A stretch of 30,657 nucleotides of DNA, taken from NCBI GenBank assembly GCA_002358555.1, contig DEPC01000193.1, positions 1 to 30,657 on the forward strand, given 5' to 3'. This DNA is from Hungatella sp. UBA3402 (GTDB lineage: Bacteria; Bacillota; Clostridia; Lachnospirales; Lachnospiraceae). This document shows positions 8,614 to 17,694 of this stretch, piece after piece (the first letter of the stretch is position 1; every line of letters starts with the position of its first letter). Both the position numbers and the translations under genes were made by a program. Under the pieces are notes generated by a model. It was not told the DNA's origin. It was given only the letters and a program-made list of their open reading frames with translations, and did no database searches.

Positions 8614-9531
8614 ATGGGAATGGAAGCAGTATTATCCAGAGCAGCCTGTTTTATCGGGATTATTTTATTGGGATATAGTTTAAGACAAATTGGCTTTTTT
8701 AAGGAACAGGATTTTCATGTACTGTCAAAAATTGTGTTGAAAATTACCCTGCCAGCAGCTATTGTATTCAGCTTTGCAGACAAAAAAATTGATGCCTCTA
8801 TGCTGGTTATCAGCCTGTTGGGACTTCTAGGAGGTTTTATCTATATCAGTGCAGGTTTTCTTATCAGTGCAAGGGCATCCAAAGAAAAGAAGGCTTTTGA
8901 GATTGTGAATCTGTCAGGGTACAATATTGGGAATTTTACTTTGCCATTTGTACAAAGCTTCTTAGGGCCATCAGGAGTGGTGGTAACAAGTCTTTTTGAT
9001 ACGGGAAATGCGGTAATCTGTCTTGGCGGTGCTTATAGCGTTGCATCTATGGTAAAAGGGGAGAGCAAGGGAATGCCAGTGCTACAGATTGGAAGGACAT
9101 TGCTGAAATCTGTGCCTTTTGATGCTTATCTGATTATGACAGTTCTAAGTCTTTTAGGGCTTCATCTTCCCTCACAGATAGTATCGTTTGCCGGAATCAT
9201 TGCAGATGGCAATGCATTTATGGCAATGCTGATGATTGGAGTAGGATTTAGGCTCTCTGGCGATAAGTCGCAATTAGGAACCATTATAAAAATTCTTGCA
9301 GTTCGATACATTGTGGCAGTAACTTTGTCAGTAGCGTTTTATTTTCTCCTTCCTATGCCTTTAGAGTATCGTCAGACTCTGGCGATTCTGGTATTTGCGC
9401 CGGTCGCTTCCACAGCACCTGTGTTTACAGCAGATTTAAGGGGAGATATCGGATTGTCCAGTGCCATTAATTCCATATCTATCTTAATTAGTATCTGCTG
9501 TATTGTGGGAGTGGTGACATTGGTTCTGTAA
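8614..9531 (+). CDS. AEC-family (auxin efflux carrier-type) transporter
   Basis: 305 residues, about ten membrane segments in two similar halves. Seen: ALSRAACFIGIILLGYSLRQIGFF at the N-terminus, KITLPAAIVFSF, NLSGYNIGNFTLPFVQSFLG with the family's Asn-Gly-rich crossover, and a C-terminal PVASTAPVFTADLRGD. AEC proteins carry small organic acids or other metabolites; the substrate cannot be read from sequence. GGGAGGA (8595-8601) sits twelve bases before the ATG, a long but usable spacing. It is not a known part of glycan export. Its place between the permease and the ATPase suggests insertion into the operon, since orientation and spacing fit co-transcription. Confidence 0.82.
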   Translation: MGMEAVLSRAACFIGIILLGYSLRQIGFFKEQDFHVLSKIVLKITLPAAIVFSFADKKIDASMLVISLLGLLGGFIYISAGFLISARASKEKKAFEIVNLSGYNIGNFTLPFVQSFLGPSGVVVTSLFDTGNAVICLGGAYSVASMVKGESKGMPVLQIGRTLLKSVPFDAYLIMTVLSLLGLHLPSQIVSFAGIIADGNAFMAMLMIGVGFRLSGDKSQLGTIIKILAVRYIVAVTLSVAFYFLLPMPLEYRQTLAILVFAPVASTAPVFTADLRGDIGLSSAINSISILISICCIVGVVTLVL

Positions 9532-9538
9532 TATTACT

Positions 9539-9653
9539 ATGAAAGTATCAAATCTTCATGGTAGGCCTATGCACTTGCTGCACAGACCGTACAGCGCCGG
9601 AATGCTGTTTTTACATTCCGTGTGCATCCCCCGAAAGGCATAGTACCTTTCAT
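9539..9653 (+). repeat. Foldable intergenic element before wzt (structured RNA or small palindromic repeat)
   Basis: The 183 bases between the AEC gene and wzt contain nested inverted repeats. ATGAAAG (9539-9545) pairs with CTTTCAT (9647-9653). GGTA and CTATGC (9560-9572, with a three-base bulge) pair with GCATAG and TACC (9638-9647). Inside, CGGAATG (9598-9604) pairs with CATTCCG (9614-9620), and GCTG with CAGC forms a small hairpin (about 9577-9595). Together these give a closing stem with two hairpins. No known riboswitch was recognised. A frame from GTG 9622 would run into wzt but adds an unconserved N-terminus. Confidence 0.45.
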
Positions 9654-9714
9654 AAGGTGGCTGGTGCAACATCAAAAGTCTCATAGGAGTTTGCTGGCTA
9701 AGGAAAGGAAAATC

Positions 9715-11058
9715 ATGGAAAATGCAATTACTGTAAATGATGTGACAAAGATATATCGAATGTATGACAAACCGATTGATCGGCTCAAGGAGTCCTTACA
9801 TCCTCGCCATAAGGAGTATCATAAGAAATTTTATGCTCTTAACAAGATTTCTTTCCAGGTAAAAAAGGGAGAGACTGTGGGAATCATTGGAACCAATGGT
9901 TCAGGAAAGTCAACCATTTTAAAGATTATCACAGGGGTGCTGTCACCCACAACAGGGAGTGTGGAGGTAGAGGGAAATATTTCTGCACTTTTAGAGCTAG
10001 GGGCAGGATTTAACTCAGATTATACAGGAATTGAAAATATCTACATGAATGGAACCATGATGGGATTTTCCAGAAAAGAAATGGATGAGAAGCTGCAGGA
10101 TATCCTGGATTTTGCAGATATTGGAGACTTTGTATATCAGCCAGTGAAGACCTATTCCAGTGGTATGTTTGTCCGTCTAGCATTTGCTTTAGCTATCAAT
10201 GTGGAACCAGAGATATTGATTGTCGATGAAGCATTATCGGTTGGAGATGTATTTTTTCAGTCCAAATGTTATCGGCGTATGGAAGAAATCCGAGAGAGTG
10301 GAACAACAATTTTGATGGTAACTCATGATATGGGAAGTATCATTAAATACTGTGATAAGGTTGTTTTATTAAATAAAGGGAATTTTATAGCAGAAGGAAC
10401 CCCTGGTCATATGGTGGATTTATATAAGAAAATCTTGGCTAACCAGATGGATTCCTTAGAGGAAGAATTGGAAGAAATGAATGATTTCTCTGGAGAAGGG
10501 GCAAACAAAGGTAAAAGAACAGAAGACAAGCCAGAGAATCATAAAAAAGAAGATGGTTTGATGAAGGATAAATTGAACATCAACAGCGAACATACAAGAT
10601 ATGGAGACGGGAGAGCAGAGATTTATGATTTAGGTTTGTTTGATGAAAGAGGAAATTTGACAAATTTGCTTCTGAAAGGGGAAAATTTTACAATTAAAGA
10701 AAAAATCCGTTTTTCTTCCCCTCTTCAAAATCCTATTTTTACTTATACAATAAAAGATAGAAAAGGCACTGATTTAAGCGGAACGAACACAATGTTTGAG
10801 GGAACGGATATTAGACCTGTGGAAGAGGGAGATGAATATGAAGTTTCTTTTACTCAGAAAATGACCCTCCAAGGAGGAGAATATCTGTTGTCCATGAGTT
10901 GTACAGGCTTTGAACAGGGAGAACATGTTGTATATGACCGCCTGTATGATATAGCAAGCATCACAGTAATTTCCAATAAAAATACAGTGGGTGTATTTGA
11001 TATGGAATCTGTGGTGGAGGCAAAGGTGGTTCGTGGCAACCAGAACAGGCGAGAATAA
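9715..11058 (+). CDS. wzt: ABC exporter ATPase with C-terminal carbohydrate-binding domain
   Basis: 447 residues from ATG 9715, preceded by AAGGAAAGG; longer in-frame starts add unconserved sequence. The ATPase domain (about 1-245) has Walker A GTNGSGKST (59-67), the signature YSSGMFVRLAFA (about 147) and Walker B ILIVDEALSVGD (about 167). An acidic/basic linker (about 245-285) leads to a beta-rich tail (about 288-440) starting near YGDGRAEIYDLGLFDERG. That tail matches the Wzt C-terminal fold, which in studied systems binds the modified non-reducing end of the glycan before export. It pairs with the permease at 7756. The tail implies that the polymer is capped, and the next gene carries a methyltransferase domain. 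Confidence 0.92.
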   Translation: MENAITVNDVTKIYRMYDKPIDRLKESLHPRHKEYHKKFYALNKISFQVKKGETVGIIGTNGSGKSTILKIITGVLSPTTGSVEVEGNISALLELGAGFNSDYTGIENIYMNGTMMGFSRKEMDEKLQDILDFADIGDFVYQPVKTYSSGMFVRLAFALAINVEPEILIVDEALSVGDVFFQSKCYRRMEEIRESGTTILMVTHDMGSIIKYCDKVVLLNKGNFIAEGTPGHMVDLYKKILANQMDSLEEELEEMNDFSGEGANKGKRTEDKPENHKKEDGLMKDKLNINSEHTRYGDGRAEIYDLGLFDERGNLTNLLLKGENFTIKEKIRFSSPLQNPIFTYTIKDRKGTDLSGTNTMFEGTDIRPVEEGDEYEVSFTQKMTLQGGEYLLSMSCTGFEQGEHVVYDRLYDIASITVISNKNTVGVFDMESVVEAKVVRGNQNRRE

Positions 11059-11189
11059 AAATTGCAAAAAAGAGATTGCACTGGTTGGAACAGGAATGTT
11101 TAAAAGCCGAACAGAAGCAGCTTTTACAGGACAGCTAGTGCAGGATAACCTCTAAAGTTGCATGAAATTTAGAAAGGAACTATAAAAAT

Positions 11190-14100
11190 ATGAGCAACAA
11201 GGGCACAGAGATAAGCAATGAGTTGCTGGAAATTTTAAAAGAATATAAGGGCAACCGAAAATTGGCCTTGAAGGAACATATAAGGCTAGATTATCTCTAT
11301 GCCCTTTCTGACCAGCGGGAGAACTTATTGGAATGGTATCCGTTTCGACCAGAAGGAACTCTTTTGGAGGTAGGTTCTGGCTATGGCGCTATGACAGGAG
11401 TTTATAGTCGCCATCTGGCTGAGGTAGATGTGCTGGACCGTTCAGAAAAAAATCTTGAGGTGAACCGTTTTCGCCATGTGGAGCAAGGTGGGCGAAAAAA
11501 TATTCATTACCATAATGGAGAGCTTTATCAGTACGCTTTAGACTGCAAAAAACAATATGATTATATTGTGTTTGTAGGAACCTTGGACGAAGATGCACAA
11601 AGACAGATAAAGGCTGCTAAGGAGCTGTTGAAATCAGAGGGAGAGCTTTTGGTAGCGGTTAGCAATCCTTTTGGAGTAAAATATTGGGCAGGCACAAAGA
11701 AGGAGCCAAATAGCTTTTCCAGAACTGCTCTTATAAGGCTGTTATCAGAGAAAGAAGACAGCAGTGATGTAAAATTTTATTATCCTATGCCAGATTACCG
11801 AATTCCTGTGACTATTTTTTCGGACAGTTATCTTCCTAGCAAGGGAGATTTAACAGACCAAATGATGGCCTATGATTATCCTTCTTTCTTGGTATTAGAC
11901 GTAGGGGCCAGCTTTGATGCAGTCTGTGGAGATGGACAGTTTGGTCAAAACGCAAATTCATATTTAGCAATCTGGACAAAAAAGGAAAGAGACAACAAAT
12001 TAAAAACCATTGAATACATCAAATATAATTGCACTCGAAAAGAACAATTTCAGATTAAAACTATGATTTCTGGAAAGCCCAGAGAGGTGGAAAAGTCTGC
12101 TTTAACTGAGGAGGGGATTTTGCATATTCAGCTATTGCGAAAAAACTGCAAGATTTTGAATGAGCAGCATGTAAACTTAAGATTTGCCTGGCCAGAGATA
12201 GGTAGTAATAATAAAAGTGCAAGATTTCCATATCTTGAAGGACAAACCTTATCAGAAAAGCTGGGAAGAGAAATTAAGGACGGAAAGGCACCTGTAGAAG
12301 CAGTAAAAGAGGCTATGGAAGCAGTTTTGGAGGCTAATGACTTCTATTATCAGCCTTTTGAAGAGACTCAGGATTTTATTGAAGTTTTTGGGAAATTTCC
12401 TATATGGGGAGGGAAGAAAGATAGAAGTCTGTCACTTTCCAATATTGATGCCCTGTTTGAAAATATTCTCTTGATGGAACGAGATGTTGTTGAAAAAGTC
12501 AATGATTATGAGCAGCTGGAAGAGGAAAGAGTAACTCAACAGGTTATGTATTGCCTGGATTATGAATGGGTATTTTCCTTTCCCATTCCTTTACAATATA
12601 TCAAATACCGGATTTTGTTTTATTTTTTCCGGCAGTATCGGAGTCTTTTGACAGAATATAAAGAGGTAGGAGAATGGCTCAAAGAGTTTGGTATTGCCAG
12701 AGCTGATGCAGATATTTATGAAGAGATGGAGCAAAACTTCCAGGAATATGTCCATGGAGAAAATCAACAGATTTATTTGAATAATTATAGTGTAGATGTA
12801 AAAACCATGGAGGAGCTTAATAGAGAAAAGCAAGAACTGGAACAAGAGTTGACAAAAGAAAAAGAGAACACACAGCATTTAAGAGGAGAGGTTGAAGAAA
12901 AGGATATCACAATTCACAAAATAACAGAATTGCAGCGATTGACTCAGAATCATGTAGCAAATTTAGAGATTATGATAGGAGATTTGCGTCATGAAATTGG
13001 AGAGATGGCAAAGACTCTGGCTTATCTAAACCGGCATGAGGCATTGATTTTCAAATTGCGCCGAAAACTGGGGCAGAAGTTCAATGAGAAATATCCGAAA
13101 GGAACGATAAAGCGGAAAAAATTAACATATTTAAAGGAATATATACTTCATCCTGTTCGTTCCATAAGGCTTTATTCTTCGGAAGAAGGACGAAATCTAA
13201 AAGAAGGCGATTTGGCAATAGGAAGTGCATACCGAGAGCATGGGAAGCTCAAATTCTCTCGGACAGAACAGCCATTGGTATCCATCATTATTCCAGTTTA
13301 TAATCAGATTCATTATACTTATGACTGTCTGGTATCTATATTAGAACATACCAAAGATGTCGCCTATGAGGTGATTATTGCAGATGATGTATCTACTGAT
13401 GGTACTAAAAATTTAAATCGGTTTACAGAGGGAATCGTAATATGCAGAAATACAAGCAATCAGGGATTTCTTCGCAACTGCAATCATGCTGCAAAGTCTG
13501 CCAGAGGCCATTATCTGATGTTTCTAAATAATGATACAAAGGTTACACCAGGATGGCTGAGGTCTCTGGTAGAACTGATTGAGTCTGATAAATCCATTGG
13601 TATGGTGGGTTCCAAATTGGTATATCCTGATGGCCGTCTTCAGGAGGCAGGAGGAATTATCTGGAGTGATGGCTCTGGCTGGAATTATGGACGTCTAGAT
13701 AATCCAGATAAACCAGAATATAACTATGTGAAAGAGGTAGACTATATTTCTGGTGCAGCTATTTTGTTATCCAATGATTTGTGGAAACAAATCGGAGGTT
13801 TTGACGAGCGCTTTGCCCCAGCTTATTGCGAAGATTCCGACTTGGCATTTGCAGTGCGCAAGGCTGGGTATCGGGTCGTATATCAACCTCTTTCCAAGGT
13901 GATTCATTTTGAAGGGATTTCCAATGGAACTGATGTGGAAGGCACAGGGCTAAAGCGATATCAAGTTGAAAACAGCAAAAAACTCAAAGAAAAATGGGCT
14001 GAAGAATTTGCAAGGCAATGCGAAAATAATGGCAACCCTGACCCGTTTCGGGCAAGAGAACGTAGTATGGGCAAACCAATGATTTTAGTGGTAGATCATT

Positions 14101-15194
14101 ATGTGCCTACTTATGACAAGGATGCAGGTTCCAAGACAACATTTCAGTATCTAAAAATGTTTGTGAAAAAGGGATATATTGTAAAATTTTTGGGAGATAA
14201 TTTCCTCCACGAAGAACCCTATTCTACTACATTACAGCAGATGGGCATTGAAATTCTTTATGGACCAGAGTATCAGGCAGGAATCTGGAAATGGCTGAGC
14301 GACCATGGCCATGATATTCAGTTTGCCTATCTAAACCGACCCCATATTGCCTCGAATTATATTGATTATATCAAAGAAAATACGGATATGAAGATAATCT
14401 ATTATGGCCATGACCTGCATTTTTTAAGAGAAGGCAGAGAATATGAGCTGACAGGCAATCAAGAACGGCGAAAAGCGGCTTTACATTGGAAATCTGTAGA
14501 AATGTCGTTGATGCGAAAAGCAGCCGTTTCCTATTATCCTTCTTATGTAGAACGCTATGCCATTCAAGAATTAGATGAAAAGATTCGTGTAAAAGATATT
14601 GTAGCCTATGTCTATGAAAGTTTTCGACAAGATATTCCCAGCGATTTTGCAAAGAGGGAAGGGCTCTTGTTTGTAGGAGGCTTTGCGCATCCACCGAATA
14701 TTGATGCGGTACTGTGGTTTGTGGGAGAGGTTTATCCTTTGATTCGCAGTCTGATGGAGAATGTTGGACAAATACCTCCAGACTTTTATATTGTAGGTTC
14801 TAAAGTGACAGATGAAATCAAATCTTTAGAACAGCTAGGAAATGGTGTGGTGGTGAAGGGATTTGTCACAGAGGAAGAATTGGCAAGGTTGTATGATACT
14901 ACTAGAATTGTAGTTGTTCCACTGAGATATGGTGCTGGGGTCAAGGGAAAGGTTGTGGAGGCACTGTATAACGGAGCAGCAGTGGTAACTACCTCCATTG
15001 GAGCAGAGGGAATTGCTGAGGCAGAAACAGTTATGATGGTGGAAGATGAGCCAGAATTATTTGCAAGAGCTGTGTTCAATCTTTATAATAGTCCAGAAAA
15101 CTGCCAGGAGATGAGCAGAAAGACTCAGGAATATATAAAAGAGCATTACAGTATAGAGGCAGCATGGACTGTGGTGGGGGAAGATTTTTGTTAG
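11190..15194 (+). CDS. Multidomain methyltransferase / kinase-like / coiled-coil / GT2 / GT4 protein
   Basis: 1334 residues, last gene of the operon; ATG follows AAAGGAAC. Domains in order: a SAM-dependent methyltransferase (about 50-200) with LLEVGSGYGAM near 58; a middle region (about 300-540) with YLEGQTLSEKL and LDYEWVFSFPIPLQYIKYR (Asp457) that resembles a degenerate LicA/WbdD-type kinase; a coiled coil (about 545-640, LEQELTKEKE and similar heptads); a GT2 domain (about 694-960) with SIIIPVYNQ, FLNNDTKV near 780 and EDSDLAF near 881; and a GT4-like glycosyltransferase (about 964-1334) with a DAGSKTTF loop, FVGGFAHPPNIDA and YGAGVKGKVVEALYNG near 1248. It probably adds and modifies terminal sugars. 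The kinase-like call is tentative. Confidence 0.82.
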   Translation: MSNKGTEISNELLEILKEYKGNRKLALKEHIRLDYLYALSDQRENLLEWYPFRPEGTLLEVGSGYGAMTGVYSRHLAEVDVLDRSEKNLEVNRFRHVEQGGRKNIHYHNGELYQYALDCKKQYDYIVFVGTLDEDAQRQIKAAKELLKSEGELLVAVSNPFGVKYWAGTKKEPNSFSRTALIRLLSEKEDSSDVKFYYPMPDYRIPVTIFSDSYLPSKGDLTDQMMAYDYPSFLVLDVGASFDAVCGDGQFGQNANSYLAIWTKKERDNKLKTIEYIKYNCTRKEQFQIKTMISGKPREVEKSALTEEGILHIQLLRKNCKILNEQHVNLRFAWPEIGSNNKSARFPYLEGQTLSEKLGREIKDGKAPVEAVKEAMEAVLEANDFYYQPFEETQDFIEVFGKFPIWGGKKDRSLSLSNIDALFENILLMERDVVEKVNDYEQLEEERVTQQVMYCLDYEWVFSFPIPLQYIKYRILFYFFRQYRSLLTEYKEVGEWLKEFGIARADADIYEEMEQNFQEYVHGENQQIYLNNYSVDVKTMEELNREKQELEQELTKEKENTQHLRGEVEEKDITIHKITELQRLTQNHVANLEIMIGDLRHEIGEMAKTLAYLNRHEALIFKLRRKLGQKFNEKYPKGTIKRKKLTYLKEYILHPVRSIRLYSSEEGRNLKEGDLAIGSAYREHGKLKFSRTEQPLVSIIIPVYNQIHYTYDCLVSILEHTKDVAYEVIIADDVSTDGTKNLNRFTEGIVICRNTSNQGFLRNCNHAAKSARGHYLMFLNNDTKVTPGWLRSLVELIESDKSIGMVGSKLVYPDGRLQEAGGIIWSDGSGWNYGRLDNPDKPEYNYVKEVDYISGAAILLSNDLWKQIGGFDERFAPAYCEDSDLAFAVRKAGYRVVYQPLSKVIHFEGISNGTDVEGTGLKRYQVENSKKLKEKWAEEFARQCENNGNPDPFRARERSMGKPMILVVDHYVPTYDKDAGSKTTFQYLKMFVKKGYIVKFLGDNFLHEEPYSTTLQQMGIEILYGPEYQAGIWKWLSDHGHDIQFAYLNRPHIASNYIDYIKENTDMKIIYYGHDLHFLREGREYELTGNQERRKAALHWKSVEMSLMRKAAVSYYPSYVERYAIQELDEKIRVKDIVAYVYESFRQDIPSDFAKREGLLFVGGFAHPPNIDAVLWFVGEVYPLIRSLMENVGQIPPDFYIVGSKVTDEIKSLEQLGNGVVVKGFVTEEELARLYDTTRIVVVPLRYGAGVKGKVVEALYNGAAVVTTSIGAEGIAEAETVMMVEDEPELFARAVFNLYNSPENCQEMSRKTQEYIKEHYSIEAAWTVVGEDFC

Positions 15195-15247
15195 AAATAG
15201 TTTTTGGATAGTTGACAACTATTTGTATCGCTCTAAAGAGCTTTTAT
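15195..15247 (+). terminator. Possible terminator region at the end of the polysaccharide operon
   Basis: AAATAGTT (15195-15202) and AACTATTT (15217-15224) form an 8-bp stem right after the stop codon. A second short hairpin, GCTC-TAAA-GAGC (15230-15241), is followed by TTTTATT. The second overlaps the 3' end of the convergent gene at 15233. Either could end transcription on the + strand; neither is strong. Confidence 0.4.
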
Positions 15248-15934
15248 TGTTATCTTTATTTCCTCAAGCCTTTCATAAAATTGTAAATAGAAGCTCTCAT
15301 AGTTTTTATCTTGTTTTAGAACAGATATATCTTCCGCAATAAGATATGGTTTTAAGATAAATTCATTTAGGATTAAAAGATTTACCTTCTTTGCCCATTC
15401 TGGACCATTTTGGATGAGAGGTTTTTGAAGGTCTTTTAAAAAATAATGCCAATCTTTGATAAACATTTCATATTGGTTAAAGTTAGGCATGCCAATCCAT
15501 TTTCGTATTTTTACCTTTGTACGGTTTTGATTGAGACATTCTTTAACCTGAAGAAAATAGCGAAAGGACCTGTTTTCATAATAGCGTCCTAGAGGAAACA
15601 GGCGGCAAAATCCAGGACGGAACTCATGAATAGAGCATCGTCTGGCTTCTGTCAGAAATGGGCATCGGTTCGTGTTGCCCACCATTTTAATATGGGGTAG
15701 TACAATACCATCCACTACCCCTAAATCTATCTGGTGATATAACATAGAAGATGCTGGAGCTTCTAAATATGAAGTTAAAAGATAAATATCCATAGGGTCC
15801 AAAATAATTGTATCAGCCATACTTTCGCAGCAGGCAGAGCATCCTTTGCAATCTCCACATCCAGTTTTCACTAAATCATTGGAATGATACAAATTTCCAT
15901 CTGAAACTTCGTTTAAATCTATGTAGCGGTCCAT
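15233..15934 (-). CDS. YkgJ-family cysteine-cluster protein
   Basis: 233 residues. The N-terminal half carries the family's metal-binding pattern: CGDCKGCSACCESMADTI (residues about 26-43), then RCPFL...RRCSIHEFRPGFCRLFPLG. The spaced cysteines, about eight in all, are thought to hold zinc or an iron-sulfur centre; function is not established for the family. The C-terminal half is charged and helical (KDWHYFLKDLQKPL) without known motifs. The start has AAAGGAA about eight bases upstream. It converges on the polysaccharide operon and diverges from the MATE gene; no link to either is evident. Confidence 0.82.
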   Translation of the reverse strand: MDRYIDLNEVSDGNLYHSNDLVKTGCGDCKGCSACCESMADTIILDPMDIYLLTSYLEAPASSMLYHQIDLGVVDGIVLPHIKMVGNTNRCPFLTEARRCSIHEFRPGFCRLFPLGRYYENRSFRYFLQVKECLNQNRTKVKIRKWIGMPNFNQYEMFIKDWHYFLKDLQKPLIQNGPEWAKKVNLLILNEFILKPYLIAEDISVLKQDKNYESFYLQFYERLEEIKITIKAL

Positions 15935-16337
15935 GGAAAAATTCCTTTCTATATCAGATATTGTTTGTATTACAGCAAGTTTTTAAAATTTATACTAGTT
16001 ATGATTCTGTTAGATTTTTGCTTTATTATTTTGTTTGAAATAAACTTTGTTCTTTAAATTATACTATACCAGACAATAAAAGCCCTGAAAAGATATATTT
16101 GTTTTGAGTTTCCTCATTTTTTTAATTATCTCGTTGTGGCAGTTAAAAGTAGTAGGCAGGAGTAACGCAGCAAACATTTATTCATAAATTTAGTATTTAT
16201 GCAGTTTTATAAACAAGCTCTTGGAAAAAATGGGAAAACTCAAAATATTTGTGATTATCGTGACAATATGATAAACTATAGATAAGATTTTCCAAATAGT
16301 TACTTCTCAAAGAATCTCATTGAGAAAAGGAGAAATT
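15935..16337. promoter_or_regulatory. Divergent intergenic region between the YkgJ-like and MATE genes
   Basis: About 400 A/T-rich bases without a convincing gene. It holds a 10-bp inverted repeat, TTTTGAGTTT (16102-16111) and AAACTCAAAA (16236-16245), and a local palindrome, CATAAAT/ATTTATG (16183-16201). A weak sigma-A candidate for the MATE gene is GTGACA (16260-16265), 17 bases, TAAGAT (16283-16288). Confidence 0.35.
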
Positions 16338-17678
16338 ATGGTAAAGGATATGACAGAGGGAAGTATTCCTCGTCACTTAATATCTTATGCGATTCCGCTA
16401 ATCCTTGGCAATCTGTTTCAGCTAACCTACAATGCTGTAGATTCTATTATTGTAGGGAGGTTTATTGGAAAGCAGGCATTGGCAGCAGTAGGGACAGCTA
16501 GTCCAGTGATGAATATTATCATTCTTGGAATTTCAGGAATCTGTATAGGGGCGTCAGTTCTTATGAGCAATTTTTTTGGAGCAAAACAGGACGAGATGGT
16601 AAAAAAGGAGATGGCCACCACAGCAGTATTTGGCGTTTATTTTTCTTTTATTGTTGTGGGGATTGGGATGCTGATAACCAAACACCTGCTTTGGGCTTTG
16701 CATGTGCCAGAAGAAATTTTAAATCTTGCATCCACTTACCTGCGAATTATCTTTCTGGGAGCACCTTTTACATTTTTTTATAATGCGATTGCCTCAGCCT
16801 TAAAAAGTGTGGGAGATTCTAAGACTCCTCTAAAATTTTTAGCTTTCTGCTCTGTATTAAATGGTGTTTTGGATATCATTTTTATTGGCATTTTCCATTT
16901 TGGAATTATCTGTTCTGCTGCTACAACAGTGATTGCCGAGGCATTATCAGCAATCCTATGTATTATTTATGTATATCAGAAGATACCTCTTCTTCAGCTT
17001 AAACCTCATGAATTTAAGGTAGACAAGAGGTTATTAAAGGAGACTTTGCAGTATGGAAGTGTCACAGCTCTCCAGCAGTCCTGTCAGCCCATAGGAAAGC
17101 TTTTGATTCAAGGAGCAGTGAATCCTATGGGAGTAGATGTGATTGCCGCCTTTAATGCAGTAAATAAGATAGATGCTTATGCATTTACTCCAGAACAGAG
17201 TATTTCTCATGCTATGACTACTTTTGTAGCCCAAAATTCTGGGGCAGATAAAGAGGAACGGATACAACGAGGATTTTGGACAGGCATGATATTGGAGTTT
17301 TGTTATTGGATTTTTATCTGTATTACTGTATTGCTGCTTAGGACACCTCTTATGAAATTGTTTGTAGCAGGAGGAGATCAGGATATTGTAGCATTAGGAA
17401 GCAATTATCTAGGAATTATGGCCTTTTTCTATCTATTTCCAGGTTTTACCAATGGAATGCAGGGGTATTTCCGAGGAAAAAAGCATATGAAGATGACATT
17501 ATTAGGTACATTTATCCAGACCAGCTTTCGAGTGATATTTGTATATCTATTGGTACCCAAAATGGGACTCAATGGAGTGGCATTTGCCTGTGCGATTGGG
17601 TGGAGTATGATGCTAATGGTGGAGATACCTTATTATTTTTATACTTTATATAGTAAAAATGGGGAGATTAGAAAATGA
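16338..17678 (+). CDS. MATE-family multidrug/sodium antiporter
   Basis: 446 residues from ATG 16338, with AAGGAG (16327-16332) upstream; a TTG at 16320 is in frame but is a poorer start. The N-terminus MTEGSIPRHLISYAIPLILGNLFQLTYNAVDSIIVGRF is the classic opening of clostridial MATE proteins. The pattern repeats in the second half (ALQQSCQPIGKLLIQGAVNPMG...AAFNAVNKIDAYAF), giving twelve membrane segments in two halves. These proteins export cationic drugs or metabolites using Na+ or H+ gradients. Substrate unknown. It stands alone, with the convergent gene at 17695 only 16 bases past its stop. Confidence 0.9.
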   Translation: MVKDMTEGSIPRHLISYAIPLILGNLFQLTYNAVDSIIVGRFIGKQALAAVGTASPVMNIIILGISGICIGASVLMSNFFGAKQDEMVKKEMATTAVFGVYFSFIVVGIGMLITKHLLWALHVPEEILNLASTYLRIIFLGAPFTFFYNAIASALKSVGDSKTPLKFLAFCSVLNGVLDIIFIGIFHFGIICSAATTVIAEALSAILCIIYVYQKIPLLQLKPHEFKVDKRLLKETLQYGSVTALQQSCQPIGKLLIQGAVNPMGVDVIAAFNAVNKIDAYAFTPEQSISHAMTTFVAQNSGADKEERIQRGFWTGMILEFCYWIFICITVLLLRTPLMKLFVAGGDQDIVALGSNYLGIMAFFYLFPGFTNGMQGYFRGKKHMKMTLLGTFIQTSFRVIFVYLLVPKMGLNGVAFACAIGWSMMLMVEIPYYFYTLYSKNGEIRK

Positions 17679-17694
17679 GGGTAATGATATATGT

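Noticed and set aside
9622..9714. Longer wzt start at GTG 9622
   Set aside because: It would translate the structured element into an unconserved N-terminus, while ATG 9715 has a ribosome binding site and a typical ABC ATPase beginning.
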